Assembly: GCF_004025535.1 (NCBI RefSeq)
Contig: NZ_QJRG01000039.1
Location: 204,050 to 268,049, forward strand
DNA: 64,000 bases
Direction of reading: 5' to 3'
Source of the DNA: Pseudomonas alkylphenolica
GTDB lineage: Bacteria > Pseudomonadota > Gammaproteobacteria > Pseudomonadales > Pseudomonadaceae
Shown here: piece by piece, positions 52,523 through 63,269 of the stretch
How the letters are laid out: each line of letters begins with the position of its first letter
Position numbering within the stretch: position 1 is the first letter of the stretch
Translations under genes and position numbers: made by a program
The notes under the pieces: generated by a model
Seen by the model: only the letters and a program-made list of their open reading frames with translations
Told to the model about the DNA's origin: nothing
Databases searched by the model: none

Positions 52523-53938
52523 ATGACAAAAATAACAAGCTCTTTCGATAACCTGGTCCAGCGCGAGCAGGGCCTGAAACAAAGCCTGAGCAGCGGCCAG
52601 CTGTCGATGATCGCCATCGGCGGTGCAATCGGCACCGGGCTGTTCCTCGGCAGCGGCTTTGCCATCGGCTTCGCTGGCCCCAGCGTGCTGCTGAGTTACG
52701 CCGTCGGTGCGGTGATCGCGCTGCTGCTTATGGGCTGCCTGGCGGAAATGACCGTGCGCCACCCGACCTCGGGTTCCTTCGGCTCCTTCGCCGAGTTCTA
52801 CGTGGCGCCCTGGTTCGGCTTCCTGATCCGCTATGCCTACTGGGCGTCGATCGTCTTCGCAGTGGGCACCGAGATCACTGCGGCGGCCATGTACATGAAG
52901 TACTGGTTCCCGGACGTGCCGGGCGGTTACTGGATGCTCAGCTTCTCGGCGGCGCTGGTGCTGGCCAACGTGCTCAGCGTCAAGGTATTCGGCGCCATCG
53001 AGTACCTGTTCTCGTTGCTCAAGCTATGCGCCATCGTCGCTTTCATCCTGCTCGGGGCCTGGGTGGTGTATGGCGCGCCAGCGGACTCGGGCATCGGCTT
53101 CGCCAACTACACCAGCGACCGCGGCTTTTTCCCCAACGGCTACTGGGGCACCTGGGTAGCGGTCATCGTGGCGTTCTTCAGCTACCTCAGCATCGAGATG
53201 ATCGCAGTGGCGGCGGGCGAGGCCAAGGACCCCAAACGTGCGGTCACCCGCGCCTTCCGAATCACGATGGTGCGCCTGGTGGTGTTCTACCTGCTGACCC
53301 TCGCGCTGGTACTGGCGATCCTGCCCTGGGGGCAGAACAACGGTGGCCAGAGCCCGTTTGTCCTGGTCATGCACGCGACCGGCGTACCTTATGCCGGAGC
53401 GGTGTTCAACGCGGTGGTCCTGATCGCGGCGCTGTCGGCGATGAACAGCCAGCTGTACATCACCTCGCGGTTGATGTTCAGCCTGGCGCGTGCCGGCCAG
53501 GCACCGGCGCTTTTCGGCCGGGTGAGCCGTCGTGGCGTGCCGCTGCCGGCCCTGCTGCTGTCGTCGGTGGGGATCGGTCTGGGATGCCTGCTGTACCTCG
53601 CTTACCCGAAGGACGCGTTCACCCTGATGATGTCGATCGCCATGTTCGGGGCCATGTTCACGTGGGCCGGGATCTTCCTCACCCACCTGTTCTTTCGCCG
53701 CTGCCACGACGCCAAGTCCCTGGAGTTCCGCCTGTGGGGCTACCCCTGGACCAGCCTGGCCGGACTGCTGCTGATGCTGGCGGTGATGCTGACCACGCTG
53801 TTCACCGAGGAGTTCGCCTTGACGCTGGTCTGCGGGGTGCCCTTCCTGCTGCTGATGGGGCTGATCTACGCGCTGCGTTATCGCAAATCCCGTGCTGTCG
53901 ACGGTGAGGTGCCCAGCCCGCTGCCGATCCGGCGCTGA
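52523..53938 (+). CDS. amino-acid permease (AAT/APC family), probably for kynurenine or aromatic amino acids
   Basis: A 471-residue inner-membrane transporter with about twelve TM helices. The AAT-family signature is LSMIAIGGAIGTGLFLGSG followed by AGPSVLLSYAVGAVIALLLMGCLAEM near residues 30-80, with the conserved Glu after helix 2. It would import an amino acid by proton symport. Position directly after kynU (31 bp) and the same pairing in P. aeruginosa suggest kynurenine or tryptophan as substrate; this is inference. ATG 52523 was chosen, a TTG eight codons upstream being the alternative; no strong ribosome site is visible, so coupling to kynU is possible. Confidence 0.88.
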   Translation: MTKITSSFDNLVQREQGLKQSLSSGQLSMIAIGGAIGTGLFLGSGFAIGFAGPSVLLSYAVGAVIALLLMGCLAEMTVRHPTSGSFGSFAEFYVAPWFGFLIRYAYWASIVFAVGTEITAAAMYMKYWFPDVPGGYWMLSFSAALVLANVLSVKVFGAIEYLFSLLKLCAIVAFILLGAWVVYGAPADSGIGFANYTSDRGFFPNGYWGTWVAVIVAFFSYLSIEMIAVAAGEAKDPKRAVTRAFRITMVRLVVFYLLTLALVLAILPWGQNNGGQSPFVLVMHATGVPYAGAVFNAVVLIAALSAMNSQLYITSRLMFSLARAGQAPALFGRVSRRGVPLPALLLSSVGIGLGCLLYLAYPKDAFTLMMSIAMFGAMFTWAGIFLTHLFFRRCHDAKSLEFRLWGYPWTSLAGLLLMLAVMLTTLFTEEFALTLVCGVPFLLLMGLIYALRYRKSRAVDGEVPSPLPIRR

Positions 53939-53945
53939 GTCCAAC

Positions 53946-53969
53946 GGCCCGATCTGGTGATCGGGCCGC
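53946..53969 (+). terminator. perfect hairpin after the permease gene
   Basis: The 10-bp arms CGGCCCGATC and GATCGGGCCG enclose TGGT, seven bases after the stop codon. A T run is missing, so it may reduce rather than end transcription into the porin gene. Confidence 0.55.
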
Positions 53970-54061
53970 CCATTCCCTGAAGAACAAGTTCCCGGGCGCT
54001 GTGGCGCCTGACGGGTTCGGCTTGCCCGCCCCTTTTGAGCACTCAGTCGTACGAGGATGTT

Positions 54062-55390
54062 ATGCGCGTGTTCCGATCAACCCTGCTCCTGAGTCCTTGC
54101 CTGCTGGCGGTGCCGGCCTTTGCGGCAGCAGTGTCTGCCGAAGGCTGGAGCAGTGTTGTCGAGGACAGCCACCTCAGGCTGTTGCTACGCAACTCGTACT
54201 TCAACCGCAGCAAAGAAGAGGGTCGCCCCGACCAGCGTGACTGGACCCAGGGCATCAACCTGGATTTTGCCTCCGGTTTCACTCCCGGCACCCTTGGGCT
54301 CGGCCTGGATGCATTCGTCTATCAAGGTCTGAAACTGGATGCCTCGGCAGGTAAAACCGGCACCCGAAACCTGCCGGTGCACGATAATGGCGAGCCCGCC
54401 GACGAGTACGGCAAAGGTGGTGCGGCACTCAAGCTGCGGCTGTCGAAGACCGAGCTCAAGGTTGGCGAGCAGCGTCCGGATACCCCGGTGTTCGGTGTCA
54501 GCCACTTCCGCATCGTGCCGCAGACCGCCACCGGTCTGTCCCTGCGCAGCCGCGAGCGTGACGATCTGGATCTTCAGGCTGGCCATTTCACCTCGGCCAC
54601 CAGCCCGGTGACCACCAACGCCGACGGTGACCTCTGGGCGGTCATGGCCGAAGTCACCACGCCGAGTGCGAGCTATGTAGGTGGCACGTGGCAGTGGGCG
54701 CCGGGGCATTCCCTGGCGCTCTACGGCTCGAAATTCGAAGACCTCTGGTACCAGGGCTACGCCAACCTCGACTCGCGCTTCCCGCTCGGCGAGGCGCGCG
54801 AAGTGGGGCTGAACCTGACGCTGTACCGTACCAGCGAAACCGGCGCCGCACGCGCCGGCGAGATCGACAACCTGACCCTGGGTGCCTCGAGCTACTTGCG
54901 CCAGGGCAATCATCGTTTCCTGCTCGGGCTACAGAAGGTTCGCGGCGATACGCCCTTCGATTACCTGGGGGTGGGCGACAACGATCGCAATGGGCGTAAC
55001 GGTAACGACCAGGGCGCCTCGATCTGGCTACCGAATTCGGCCCAGTTCTCCGACTTCAACGGGCCCCACGAGCGCTCCTGGCAGGTCCGCTACGACTACG
55101 CGTTCGCCGGCTGGGGCCTGCCCGGCGCCTCGATGATGGTGCGCTACGTCCAGGGCGACCAGATCGATGGCCGCGCGATTGCGCAAGGCAGTCCCTACGC
55201 CGGTCGCTATGGCAATGACGGCTCGCACCAGGAAACCAATGTGGAGCTTCGCTACGTGCTGAGCACCGGCCCGGCCAAAGGGCTGAGCGTGCGCCTGCGC
55301 CAGGCCTGGCATCGTGCCGATGCCGGGCAGGGCTCAGGCGACCTCGACGACTTTCGGCTAATCACCGATTACCCACTGGAGATTTTCTAG
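54062..55390 (+). CDS. OprD-family outer-membrane porin
   Basis: A 442-residue outer-membrane protein of the OprD family, 18-stranded channels for specific small solutes. A signal peptide of about 21 residues (LLLSPCLLAVPAFA) is followed by the family start LRLLLRNSYFNRSKEEGRPDQRDWTQGINLDFASGFTPGTLGLGLDAFVYQGLKLDAS. A later repeated feature is YASRFPLGEA-like LDSRFPLGEAREVGLN, and the protein ends in Phe. Other OprD members import basic amino acids or aromatic acids; its place after kynU and a permease suggests an aromatic amino acid or related carboxylate. ATG 54062 has GAGG upstream. Confidence 0.88.
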   Translation: MRVFRSTLLLSPCLLAVPAFAAAVSAEGWSSVVEDSHLRLLLRNSYFNRSKEEGRPDQRDWTQGINLDFASGFTPGTLGLGLDAFVYQGLKLDASAGKTGTRNLPVHDNGEPADEYGKGGAALKLRLSKTELKVGEQRPDTPVFGVSHFRIVPQTATGLSLRSRERDDLDLQAGHFTSATSPVTTNADGDLWAVMAEVTTPSASYVGGTWQWAPGHSLALYGSKFEDLWYQGYANLDSRFPLGEAREVGLNLTLYRTSETGAARAGEIDNLTLGASSYLRQGNHRFLLGLQKVRGDTPFDYLGVGDNDRNGRNGNDQGASIWLPNSAQFSDFNGPHERSWQVRYDYAFAGWGLPGASMMVRYVQGDQIDGRAIAQGSPYAGRYGNDGSHQETNVELRYVLSTGPAKGLSVRLRQAWHRADAGQGSGDLDDFRLITDYPLEIF

Positions 55391-55508
55391 CACCGATCGT
55401 GAGGCGGCCCGTTCGTGGGCAACGCGCACAAGGGAGTTGGTCGGAAGGGATTCCGAAAATTGTGGAAAACAAAGAGTGCCCCAGAGGCATCACCAAACGG
55501 AGCAAATA

Positions 55509-57269
55509 ATGAAAACAAGGCTGATCTCTGTTAAACCCACTAAACCATTAGTACGCAGCCGTCTGGCACTTTCGCTGGCGCTCGGGCTGATCGCCAGTGC
55601 AAGCCTGCATGCCGAAGAGCATGCGCCTGTGAACATCACCGATCCCATCGTCAAGCGTCTGACCGAACTGGGCCCGGAGCGTATTCCGCCGGCACCGGCA
55701 CCCGGCAGCTATGGCATGGACAAGGCCACTGGCAAATTCATCTGGCCGGTAGCCACGCCCTTCTCCCATGAAGGCAAGCCATTCCCCGGCGAGCTGGATC
55801 ACTGGGATACCAAGAGCTACATCAAGAACATGAAAGTGGAGGCTTACTACCCGATCGCGGTCGAGCCCTTCCACACGTGGCAGAACATTGTCGACTTCGA
55901 CGGCAAGCGCTACCTCTACCAGTACGTGCGCCGCGACATGAAGATCTTTGATATCACCAATCCCAAGGACGTTAAGGTCGTGCTGTCCAAGGGCGCACCC
56001 TGGGGGCCGGAAGGTCCGGGCAAGGAGGTCAACCCCTACCCGGCAGACGACTACTTCGGCGCCGCGTCGATCCAGTGGAACAAGAAGCTCGGCAAGAACA
56101 TCATGGTGCAGTCTTTCGAGATCCGCCGTTTCGGCGTCCTGAGCGACAAATATCGCGAGCCGGACAAGGTTGAAGCCATCCGCAAATCCAAGCACCTCAA
56201 AGGCTTCAAGGTCTACGAGATGAATGGCCCGCTGCCCCAGGACTGGAAGCTGATCGCCACTCGCACCACCGACATTGAGCATCCGGATGCGCCGATCGGC
56301 GAGCAACAAGGCTCCGGAGCACGCGATATTCCCGCCTATTTCGGCGGCGACGTGATGTACGTGGGGGCCGCACCCAGCGACAACTACGCACTCACTGAAT
56401 ACCCCAACGATCTGTACAACTCCGGCTATCAGTCCTGGGACATGTCCGACCCGAGCAACCCCAAGCTGCTCGATGTATTGACCGTCCCCGGCCAGATCAT
56501 CGGCGATCCTGAGCACGAGGCTGCGTTCAAGGCCAACCCGCGCTCCGGCAACCGTGCGTCGTGGATGGGGTCGCGTGCGGCGCTGTTCATTCCTAAACCG
56601 GTCGAGCAGGGCGGCAAGTACGGTTATGCGGCCATGGGTGGCATGGGCCTGTACGTGGTCGACATCACCGATTCGGCAAACCTCAAGGTGGTTGGCCATC
56701 TCGAATTCCCGGTCAGTGTGGCCGGTACCGAAGGCGACGCCATCGATGTGAGCCAGGTGGAGAAGACCGGGCTTATCTACTTCAGCGGCTACCCGCTGAC
56801 CGAGGATTGCTACGAGGCAGAGAAGCCTATTTACGCCGTGGATGTGAGCGACCCGACCAAGCCGGTCATCAAACACAAGTTGCCGCTGCCGACGCCGCCA
56901 GCCGACGCCGGGTTCACTGACTACTGCCAGCGCAAGGGCAGCTTTGGTCCGAAGCGCACTGGCTACTACACCCAGCCCGGGATTTCGCGTGACGGCATTC
57001 TGCCGTTCGCTTACTACAACGCCGGTGTGCAGGTGTTCGATGTGCGTAACCCGGACAAACCGACCATCGGTGCCTACTTCGTGCCGCCGTACGACACCAA
57101 GAACGTAGTGAGCTGGGCCATGGGCAACCTCACCCATGGCACCTACACCGAGTATGACCGCAACCTGATCTGGGTCTTCACCAACCACGGCTTCTATGCG
57201 CTGTCGACTCCATTGCTGGGTGAGCCGAGCTTCACGGCACCGACGAAGACGTGGCCGCCTCGGGACTGA
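55509..57269 (+). CDS. LVIVD-repeat beta-propeller protein, exported, unknown function
   Basis: A 586-residue protein with a signal peptide of about 35 residues (RLALSLALGLIASASLHA). The mature part is a run of LVIVD-type propeller repeats: YVRRDMKIFDITNPKDVKVV, YQSWDMSDPSNPKLLDVLTVPG, GLYVVDITDSANLKVVGHLEF, PIYAVDVSDPTKPVIKHKLPL and GVQVFDVRNPDKPTIGAYFVPP. The protein should sit in the periplasm or on the cell surface. LVIVD proteins have no established biochemical role known to me. GGAG is seven bases before ATG 55509; a 24-residue longer frame was rejected because it would precede the signal peptide. It stands between two porin genes on the same strand, which hints at a shared uptake task. 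Confidence 0.8.
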   Translation: MKTRLISVKPTKPLVRSRLALSLALGLIASASLHAEEHAPVNITDPIVKRLTELGPERIPPAPAPGSYGMDKATGKFIWPVATPFSHEGKPFPGELDHWDTKSYIKNMKVEAYYPIAVEPFHTWQNIVDFDGKRYLYQYVRRDMKIFDITNPKDVKVVLSKGAPWGPEGPGKEVNPYPADDYFGAASIQWNKKLGKNIMVQSFEIRRFGVLSDKYREPDKVEAIRKSKHLKGFKVYEMNGPLPQDWKLIATRTTDIEHPDAPIGEQQGSGARDIPAYFGGDVMYVGAAPSDNYALTEYPNDLYNSGYQSWDMSDPSNPKLLDVLTVPGQIIGDPEHEAAFKANPRSGNRASWMGSRAALFIPKPVEQGGKYGYAAMGGMGLYVVDITDSANLKVVGHLEFPVSVAGTEGDAIDVSQVEKTGLIYFSGYPLTEDCYEAEKPIYAVDVSDPTKPVIKHKLPLPTPPADAGFTDYCQRKGSFGPKRTGYYTQPGISRDGILPFAYYNAGVQVFDVRNPDKPTIGAYFVPPYDTKNVVSWAMGNLTHGTYTEYDRNLIWVFTNHGFYALSTPLLGEPSFTAPTKTWPPRD

Positions 57270-57311
57270 TCCAGCCCCGCAAGAACAGTAATACCTAATA
57301 AGAAATCAGGC

Positions 57312-57337
57312 CGCGACAGCAGGGGAGTGCTGTCGCG
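57312..57337 (+). promoter_or_regulatory. perfect hairpin in the leader of the second porin gene
   Basis: The 10-bp arms CGCGACAGCA and TGCTGTCGCG enclose GGGGAG and end 29 bases before the start codon at 57367. No T run follows. It is probably an mRNA stabiliser or a barrier between the LVIVD and porin genes. Confidence 0.45.
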
Positions 57338-57366
57338 AGCCTCTACTTGTTCTATCGGAGCATCCA

Positions 57367-58428
57367 ATGCGTAAACTTATACTCGCTCTGCCGCTGGTGA
57401 GTGGCTACGCCTGCGCGGACATCGCTGACCTTCAGGACGTTTCGGGCATAGACGTTATCGACCTTTCCGGGGTCATCGACGTCAACTATGAGGTGGCCAA
57501 GTCTGGCGGTCACACCGAGGAACGTGCCAACGGGGGTGGCTTGAGCGCGAACCGTCTGCAACTGCATATGCAGGAAGCGGTCACCGACGACCTGTCGCTG
57601 AACTGGATCTATCAGGCCCAGTACAACCCGCATTCTGATGACGACATCGGCAAGCGCGAGACCTACTTCGAGGTCATTTCCAAGAACTGGGGAACGCTGA
57701 GTGCGGGCCGTCGGGATACCCCGTCCGCCAACGCATATGGCTATGCCGACCCGCTGTACAACAACGATTACAGTCTGATCAGCAACGTGATGGTGTTCTA
57801 CGCGCCGTGGCGTGAAGACGGCCTGCTGATGTACATCAGCCCGCGAATGAATGGTTTCGAGTTCCGCGGTGGCGTCAGCGAAGGTGAGGACGATGGCAGC
57901 CGCGATGGGCAGGTCATCAGCGTCGCGGTGGATCGCTGGACCGACAGCCCCTGGTATTTCTCGGCTGCCGTGGACCGCAAGTACCAGCGCAACCTCTGGG
58001 ACAAACACACCATGGAGCAGTCCACCGACGCTTACCTGACCGTGGTGTACAGCATGGGCAAGACAGATCTTTCGGCGGTTTACCACCGCTACGTAGGCTA
58101 TTACGCCTACGCCCCCTGGGTGGATTTTGCCTCCAATGGCAACGACCTGCAGCTCGGCATGCGCCACAACTTCGGTAATAAGCACAATGCCACGGTCAGC
58201 TTCATCTACAAGGACGACCGCAAGGATGAAGCGCTGAGTGATGCCGCTGCGATCAGCCTCGGTTACATCTACAACTACGACAAAAACATCGATCTTTACG
58301 GGGTTTACGCTTACATCCATCACACCCGTGACAGCGAGGTCCGCTATCCGGTCAGCTGGAGCCTGGACAGCCCGCTGCCGAACGAGAATCCGCAAGGCAT
58401 GCAGCTCGGCGTGCGCATCAAGTTTTAA
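57367..58428 (+). CDS. general-porin-like outer-membrane protein
   Basis: A 353-residue beta-barrel protein with a short signal peptide (MRKLILALPLVSGYACA) and a body typical of the 16-stranded Gram-negative porins (porin_4): DVIDLSGVIDVNYEVAKSGG, SANRLQLHMQEAVTDDLSLNWIYQAQYN, NWGTLSAGRRDTPSANAYGYADPLY, alternating aromatic strands, and the final GMQLGVRIKF with C-terminal Phe. The LxAGRRDTP loop resembles the L3 constriction start. It should form a diffusion channel. It is unlike the OprD-type porin upstream, so the cluster has two porin families. A terminator follows, marking the end of a transcript. Confidence 0.8.
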   Translation: MRKLILALPLVSGYACADIADLQDVSGIDVIDLSGVIDVNYEVAKSGGHTEERANGGGLSANRLQLHMQEAVTDDLSLNWIYQAQYNPHSDDDIGKRETYFEVISKNWGTLSAGRRDTPSANAYGYADPLYNNDYSLISNVMVFYAPWREDGLLMYISPRMNGFEFRGGVSEGEDDGSRDGQVISVAVDRWTDSPWYFSAAVDRKYQRNLWDKHTMEQSTDAYLTVVYSMGKTDLSAVYHRYVGYYAYAPWVDFASNGNDLQLGMRHNFGNKHNATVSFIYKDDRKDEALSDAAAISLGYIYNYDKNIDLYGVYAYIHHTRDSEVRYPVSWSLDSPLPNENPQGMQLGVRIKF

Positions 58429-58435
58429 AGCCCTG

Positions 58436-58468
58436 CCTCCCCGGTAAGCGCCGGGGAGGTGCCTTTTT
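58436..58468 (+). terminator. Rho-independent terminator after second porin
   Basis: Arms CCTCCCCGG (58436-58444) and CCGGGGAGG (58451-58459) pair perfectly and are followed after TGCC by five T residues, seven bases past the stop. Confidence 0.75.
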
Positions 58469-58518
58469 CCGGGCTGGGCGGCCGCACGAGCGTCCAGCCT
58501 TCTGACCGGAAGCCTCCC

Positions 58519-60408
58519 ATGACCCGCTCCTTCGGCTTTGGCAGCAAGCTGCTGCTGGCCACCTCACTGCTGGTGATCGCCAGTTTCAGTGCATTCACCC
58601 TTTACAACGATTCACGCCTGCAACGCGCACTCGGTGGCACTCTGCAGAGCCAAGTGCAAAATGCCGCCTGGCAGGCCGCCAACACCGTGCAGCACTGGCT
58701 GGGCGGGCGCCAGGCTCTGATCGAGCAAGCCGCGCAGGGCATTGTTCAACAAGGCGTCGAGCAGGATGCCAGCAAGAACCTGGCCTTGCAGGTAATCCGC
58801 GACAGTTTCGCCTATGCCTATCTCGGGCGCGCCGATGGCACGTTCCAGATGTCGACGGATGATCCTCCTCCCGAGGGTTACGACCCGCGTCTGCGCCCCT
58901 GGTATCAGGTGGCTCGGGATAGCCAGGGCACGGTTGTCACCGAGCCTTATCGGGATGCAACTGACAGCCAGCTGATGCTGACCATCGCCGTGCCGGTCTG
59001 GCAACAAAAGCAACTGCAGGGTGTGGTGGCTGGCGACCTGAGCCTGGGCACCCTGGTGAAAATCATTAACGCCCTGGATTTCGACGGCATCGGCTACGCC
59101 TTCCTGGTCAGCGCCGATGGCAAGGTGCTGGTGCACCCGGAGCAGGACAAGGTGATGAAGAACCTTCGTGACCTTTATCCGCAAGATGCCCTGTCACCGA
59201 ACGCCGACTTCAGCGAAGTCGAGTCCGCCGAAGGCACGCGCATTCTGACCTTCGCACCGGTACGCGGCTTGCCGACGGTGGACTGGTACGTGGGTATCTC
59301 GATGGACAAGGACAAGGCCTACGCCATGCTCAGTGAGTTCCGCACCTCGGCGCTGTTTGCCACACTGGTTGCCGTGGTCTGCATCATCCTCTTGCTGAGT
59401 ATGCTGATCCGCGTGCTGATGCGGCCGCTGCACACTATGCGCCGCGCCATGCAGGACATCGCCCAGGGCGAAGGCGACCTCACCAAGCGCCTGACGATGC
59501 AGGCCAGGGATGAATTTGGCGAGCTGGCCGAGGCCTTCAATCGTTTTGTCGAGCGTATCCACGGCTCGATTCGCGAGGTGTCCTCGGCAACCCGCCAGCT
59601 TAACGACGTGGCCAAGCTGGTGGTCGATACCTCCAACGCGTCGATGGTCAATTCCGCCAAGCAGGCCAATCGCACCAGCAACGTCGCCGCGGCGATCAAC
59701 GAACTGGTTGCCGCGGCCCAGGAAATCGCCCGCAACGCTGCCGACGCCTCGTATCAGGCCTCGGACGCCCGCCATCAGGCCGAAGACGGCCGGCAGGTGG
59801 TTGAACGCACCCTTGCCGCGATGAACGAACTGTCGGCGAAAATCAGCACCTCCTGCGCCAACATCGAGCAGCTCAACAGCAAGACGGAAAACATCGGCCA
59901 GATCCTTGAGGTGATCAAAGGGATTTCTGAACAGACCAACCTGCTGGCCCTCAATGCCGCCATCGAAGCCGCCCGCGCCGGCGAGGCCGGTCGTGGTTTC
60001 GCCGTCGTCGCTGATGAGGTGCGCGGCCTGGCGCAACGCACCCGGCAGTCGGCGCAAGAGATTCACTCGATGATCAATACCCTGCAAGCCGGTGCGGGCG
60101 AGGCGGTGGCCACCATGGTCGAGAGCCAGCGCTACAGCGAGCAGAGTGTGGAAATCGGCAACAAGGCTGGAGAGCGCCTGGCCAATGTGACCCGGCACAT
60201 CGTCGAGATCGATGCCATGAACCAGTCGGTAGCCACCGCCACCGAGGAGCAGACTGCCGTGGTCGATTCGTTGAACCTGGACATCAGCGAAATCACCAGC
60301 CTCAACCTGGATGGTGTGGAAAATCTACGTACCACCCTGGGTGCCTGCGCCGATCTTGAGCGCCAAGCCAGGCGCCTGCAGCAACTGGTAGGCAGTTTCC
60401 GAGTCTGA
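58519..60408 (+). CDS. methyl-accepting chemoreceptor with dCache_1 amino-acid-type sensor (PctA-like)
   Basis: A 629-residue transmembrane chemoreceptor: TM1 about 10-28, periplasmic dCache_1 domain about 30-275, TM2 about 278-300, HAMP about 300-355, then a signalling domain with the hairpin core near [44 protein letters not shown]. The sensor has Tyr121, Arg126, Trp128, Tyr129, Asp146 and Asp173, the complete set I recall as the amino-acid-binding motif in P. aeruginosa PctA, at the same numbers and in a protein of the same length. An alpha-amino-acid ligand is therefore likely, perhaps kynurenine or tryptophan given the neighbours. ATG 58519 has GGAAG upstream. It converges on the 3-hydroxyanthranilate operon. 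Confidence 0.92.
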   Translation: MTRSFGFGSKLLLATSLLVIASFSAFTLYNDSRLQRALGGTLQSQVQNAAWQAANTVQHWLGGRQALIEQAAQGIVQQGVEQDASKNLALQVIRDSFAYAYLGRADGTFQMSTDDPPPEGYDPRLRPWYQVARDSQGTVVTEPYRDATDSQLMLTIAVPVWQQKQLQGVVAGDLSLGTLVKIINALDFDGIGYAFLVSADGKVLVHPEQDKVMKNLRDLYPQDALSPNADFSEVESAEGTRILTFAPVRGLPTVDWYVGISMDKDKAYAMLSEFRTSALFATLVAVVCIILLLSMLIRVLMRPLHTMRRAMQDIAQGEGDLTKRLTMQARDEFGELAEAFNRFVERIHGSIREVSSATRQLNDVAKLVVDTSNASMVNSAKQANRTSNVAAAINELVAAAQEIARNAADASYQASDARHQAEDGRQVVERTLAAMNELSAKISTSCANIEQLNSKTENIGQILEVIKGISEQTNLLALNAAIEAARAGEAGRGFAVVADEVRGLAQRTRQSAQEIHSMINTLQAGAGEAVATMVESQRYSEQSVEIGNKAGERLANVTRHIVEIDAMNQSVATATEEQTAVVDSLNLDISEITSLNLDGVENLRTTLGACADLERQARRLQQLVGSFRV

Positions 60409-60418
60409 GGCCGCGCAT

Positions 60419-60451
60419 AAAAAAAGCCCATATCCGATCGTGGATATGGGC
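60419..60451 (-). terminator. Rho-independent terminator of the 3-hydroxyanthranilate operon
   Basis: Arms GCCCATATCC and GGATATGGGC pair perfectly (10 bp) around GATCGT. On the minus strand the stem is followed by seven T residues. It lies between the operon end and the convergent chemoreceptor gene. Confidence 0.9.
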
Positions 60452-60481
60452 CCAATGGCCAAGTGGCCTAACCAAAGTAGA

Positions 60482-62473
<1,992 letters not shown>

Positions 62474-62498
62474 GATGCTTTTCCTTTTTGGGTTCGGG

Positions 62499-63269
62499 TC
62501 AGGAGCGCACGCTGAAGCTGCTTTCGCCCAAGCCCTGAATTTCGACGCTGACATGCACGCCCGGGCGCAGCGCTTCGGCGGCGGTAGCGGCACCGGCCAT
62601 CACCAGGCTGCCGGCTGGCAGCACCCGTTCGGCGTCATGCAGCAGGCGCGAGGCTTGCACCAGGCTACGCAGTGGCTGGCCGAGAATCGCGGCGGTAGAA
62701 CCAACCTGTACCGCACGGCCGTCCAGGCGCATCACCACGCCAGCATTGGTCAACGCGGAGAAATCTCGCGACCAGGGGCCGACAGTCAAGCCGGAGGAGG
62801 AGCAGTTGTCCGCCACCACATCCTCCAGGCTGAACTTGAAGGCCTGGTAGCGCGAGTCGATGATTTCCAGTGCTGGCGCCACTGCCTCCACGTAGTCCGC
62901 TGCTTCCAGCAGGGTCAGTGGGCGGTCGATGTCCCGGCGTGTCAGGAAACAGACCTCCGGCTCGACGCGTGGGTGGATGTAGCGCGCCAGGTCGACCAGG
63001 CCGCCGTCCTCTTCCAGCATGGCATCGGTGAGCCAGCCCCAGATCAGGCTGTCAACGCCCATCTGGATCATCTTGGCGCGGCTGGTGAAACCCAGCTTGA
63101 TGCCAATGCAGCGTTCGCCGTCGTCGTAGCGGCGCTGCATGGCAGCGCGCTGGATACGGTAGGCGTCGTCCAGCGAGAAGGGGGATTCGACGCTGAATTG
63201 GGCCAGCGGCCGGGCATGCCGTGCCGCCTGGTCGAGTGCGGTGGCAATGCGGGTGATGTCGGTACTCAT
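62499..63269 (-). CDS. nbaG: 4-oxalocrotonate decarboxylase (2-oxo-3-hexenedioate decarboxylase)
   Basis: A 256-residue enzyme of the 4-oxalocrotonate decarboxylase/2-oxopent-4-enoate hydratase family, yielding 2-oxopent-4-enoate. Features: [19 protein letters not shown], metal-binding [15 protein letters not shown], then [11 protein letters not shown] and [13 protein letters not shown]. The decarboxylase and the hydratase are homologous; the length, the [15 protein letters not shown] stretch and the position beside the deaminase favour the decarboxylase. ATG 63269 overlaps the upstream aldolase stop by four bases. Confidence 0.88.
   Translation of the reverse strand: MSTDITRIATALDQAARHARPLAQFSVESPFSLDDAYRIQRAAMQRRYDDGERCIGIKLGFTSRAKMIQMGVDSLIWGWLTDAMLEEDGGLVDLARYIHPRVEPEVCFLTRRDIDRPLTLLEAADYVEAVAPALEIIDSRYQAFKFSLEDVVADNCSSSGLTVGPWSRDFSALTNAGVVMRLDGRAVQVGSTAAILGQPLRSLVQASRLLHDAERVLPAGSLVMAGAATAAEALRPGVHVSVEIQGLGESSFSVRS

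Noticed and set aside
55548..57188. 546-codon minus-strand frame opposite the LVIVD protein
   Set aside because: Shadow frame with repetitive Val/Ala/Gly/His composition and no motif, while the plus strand has a signal peptide and propeller repeats.
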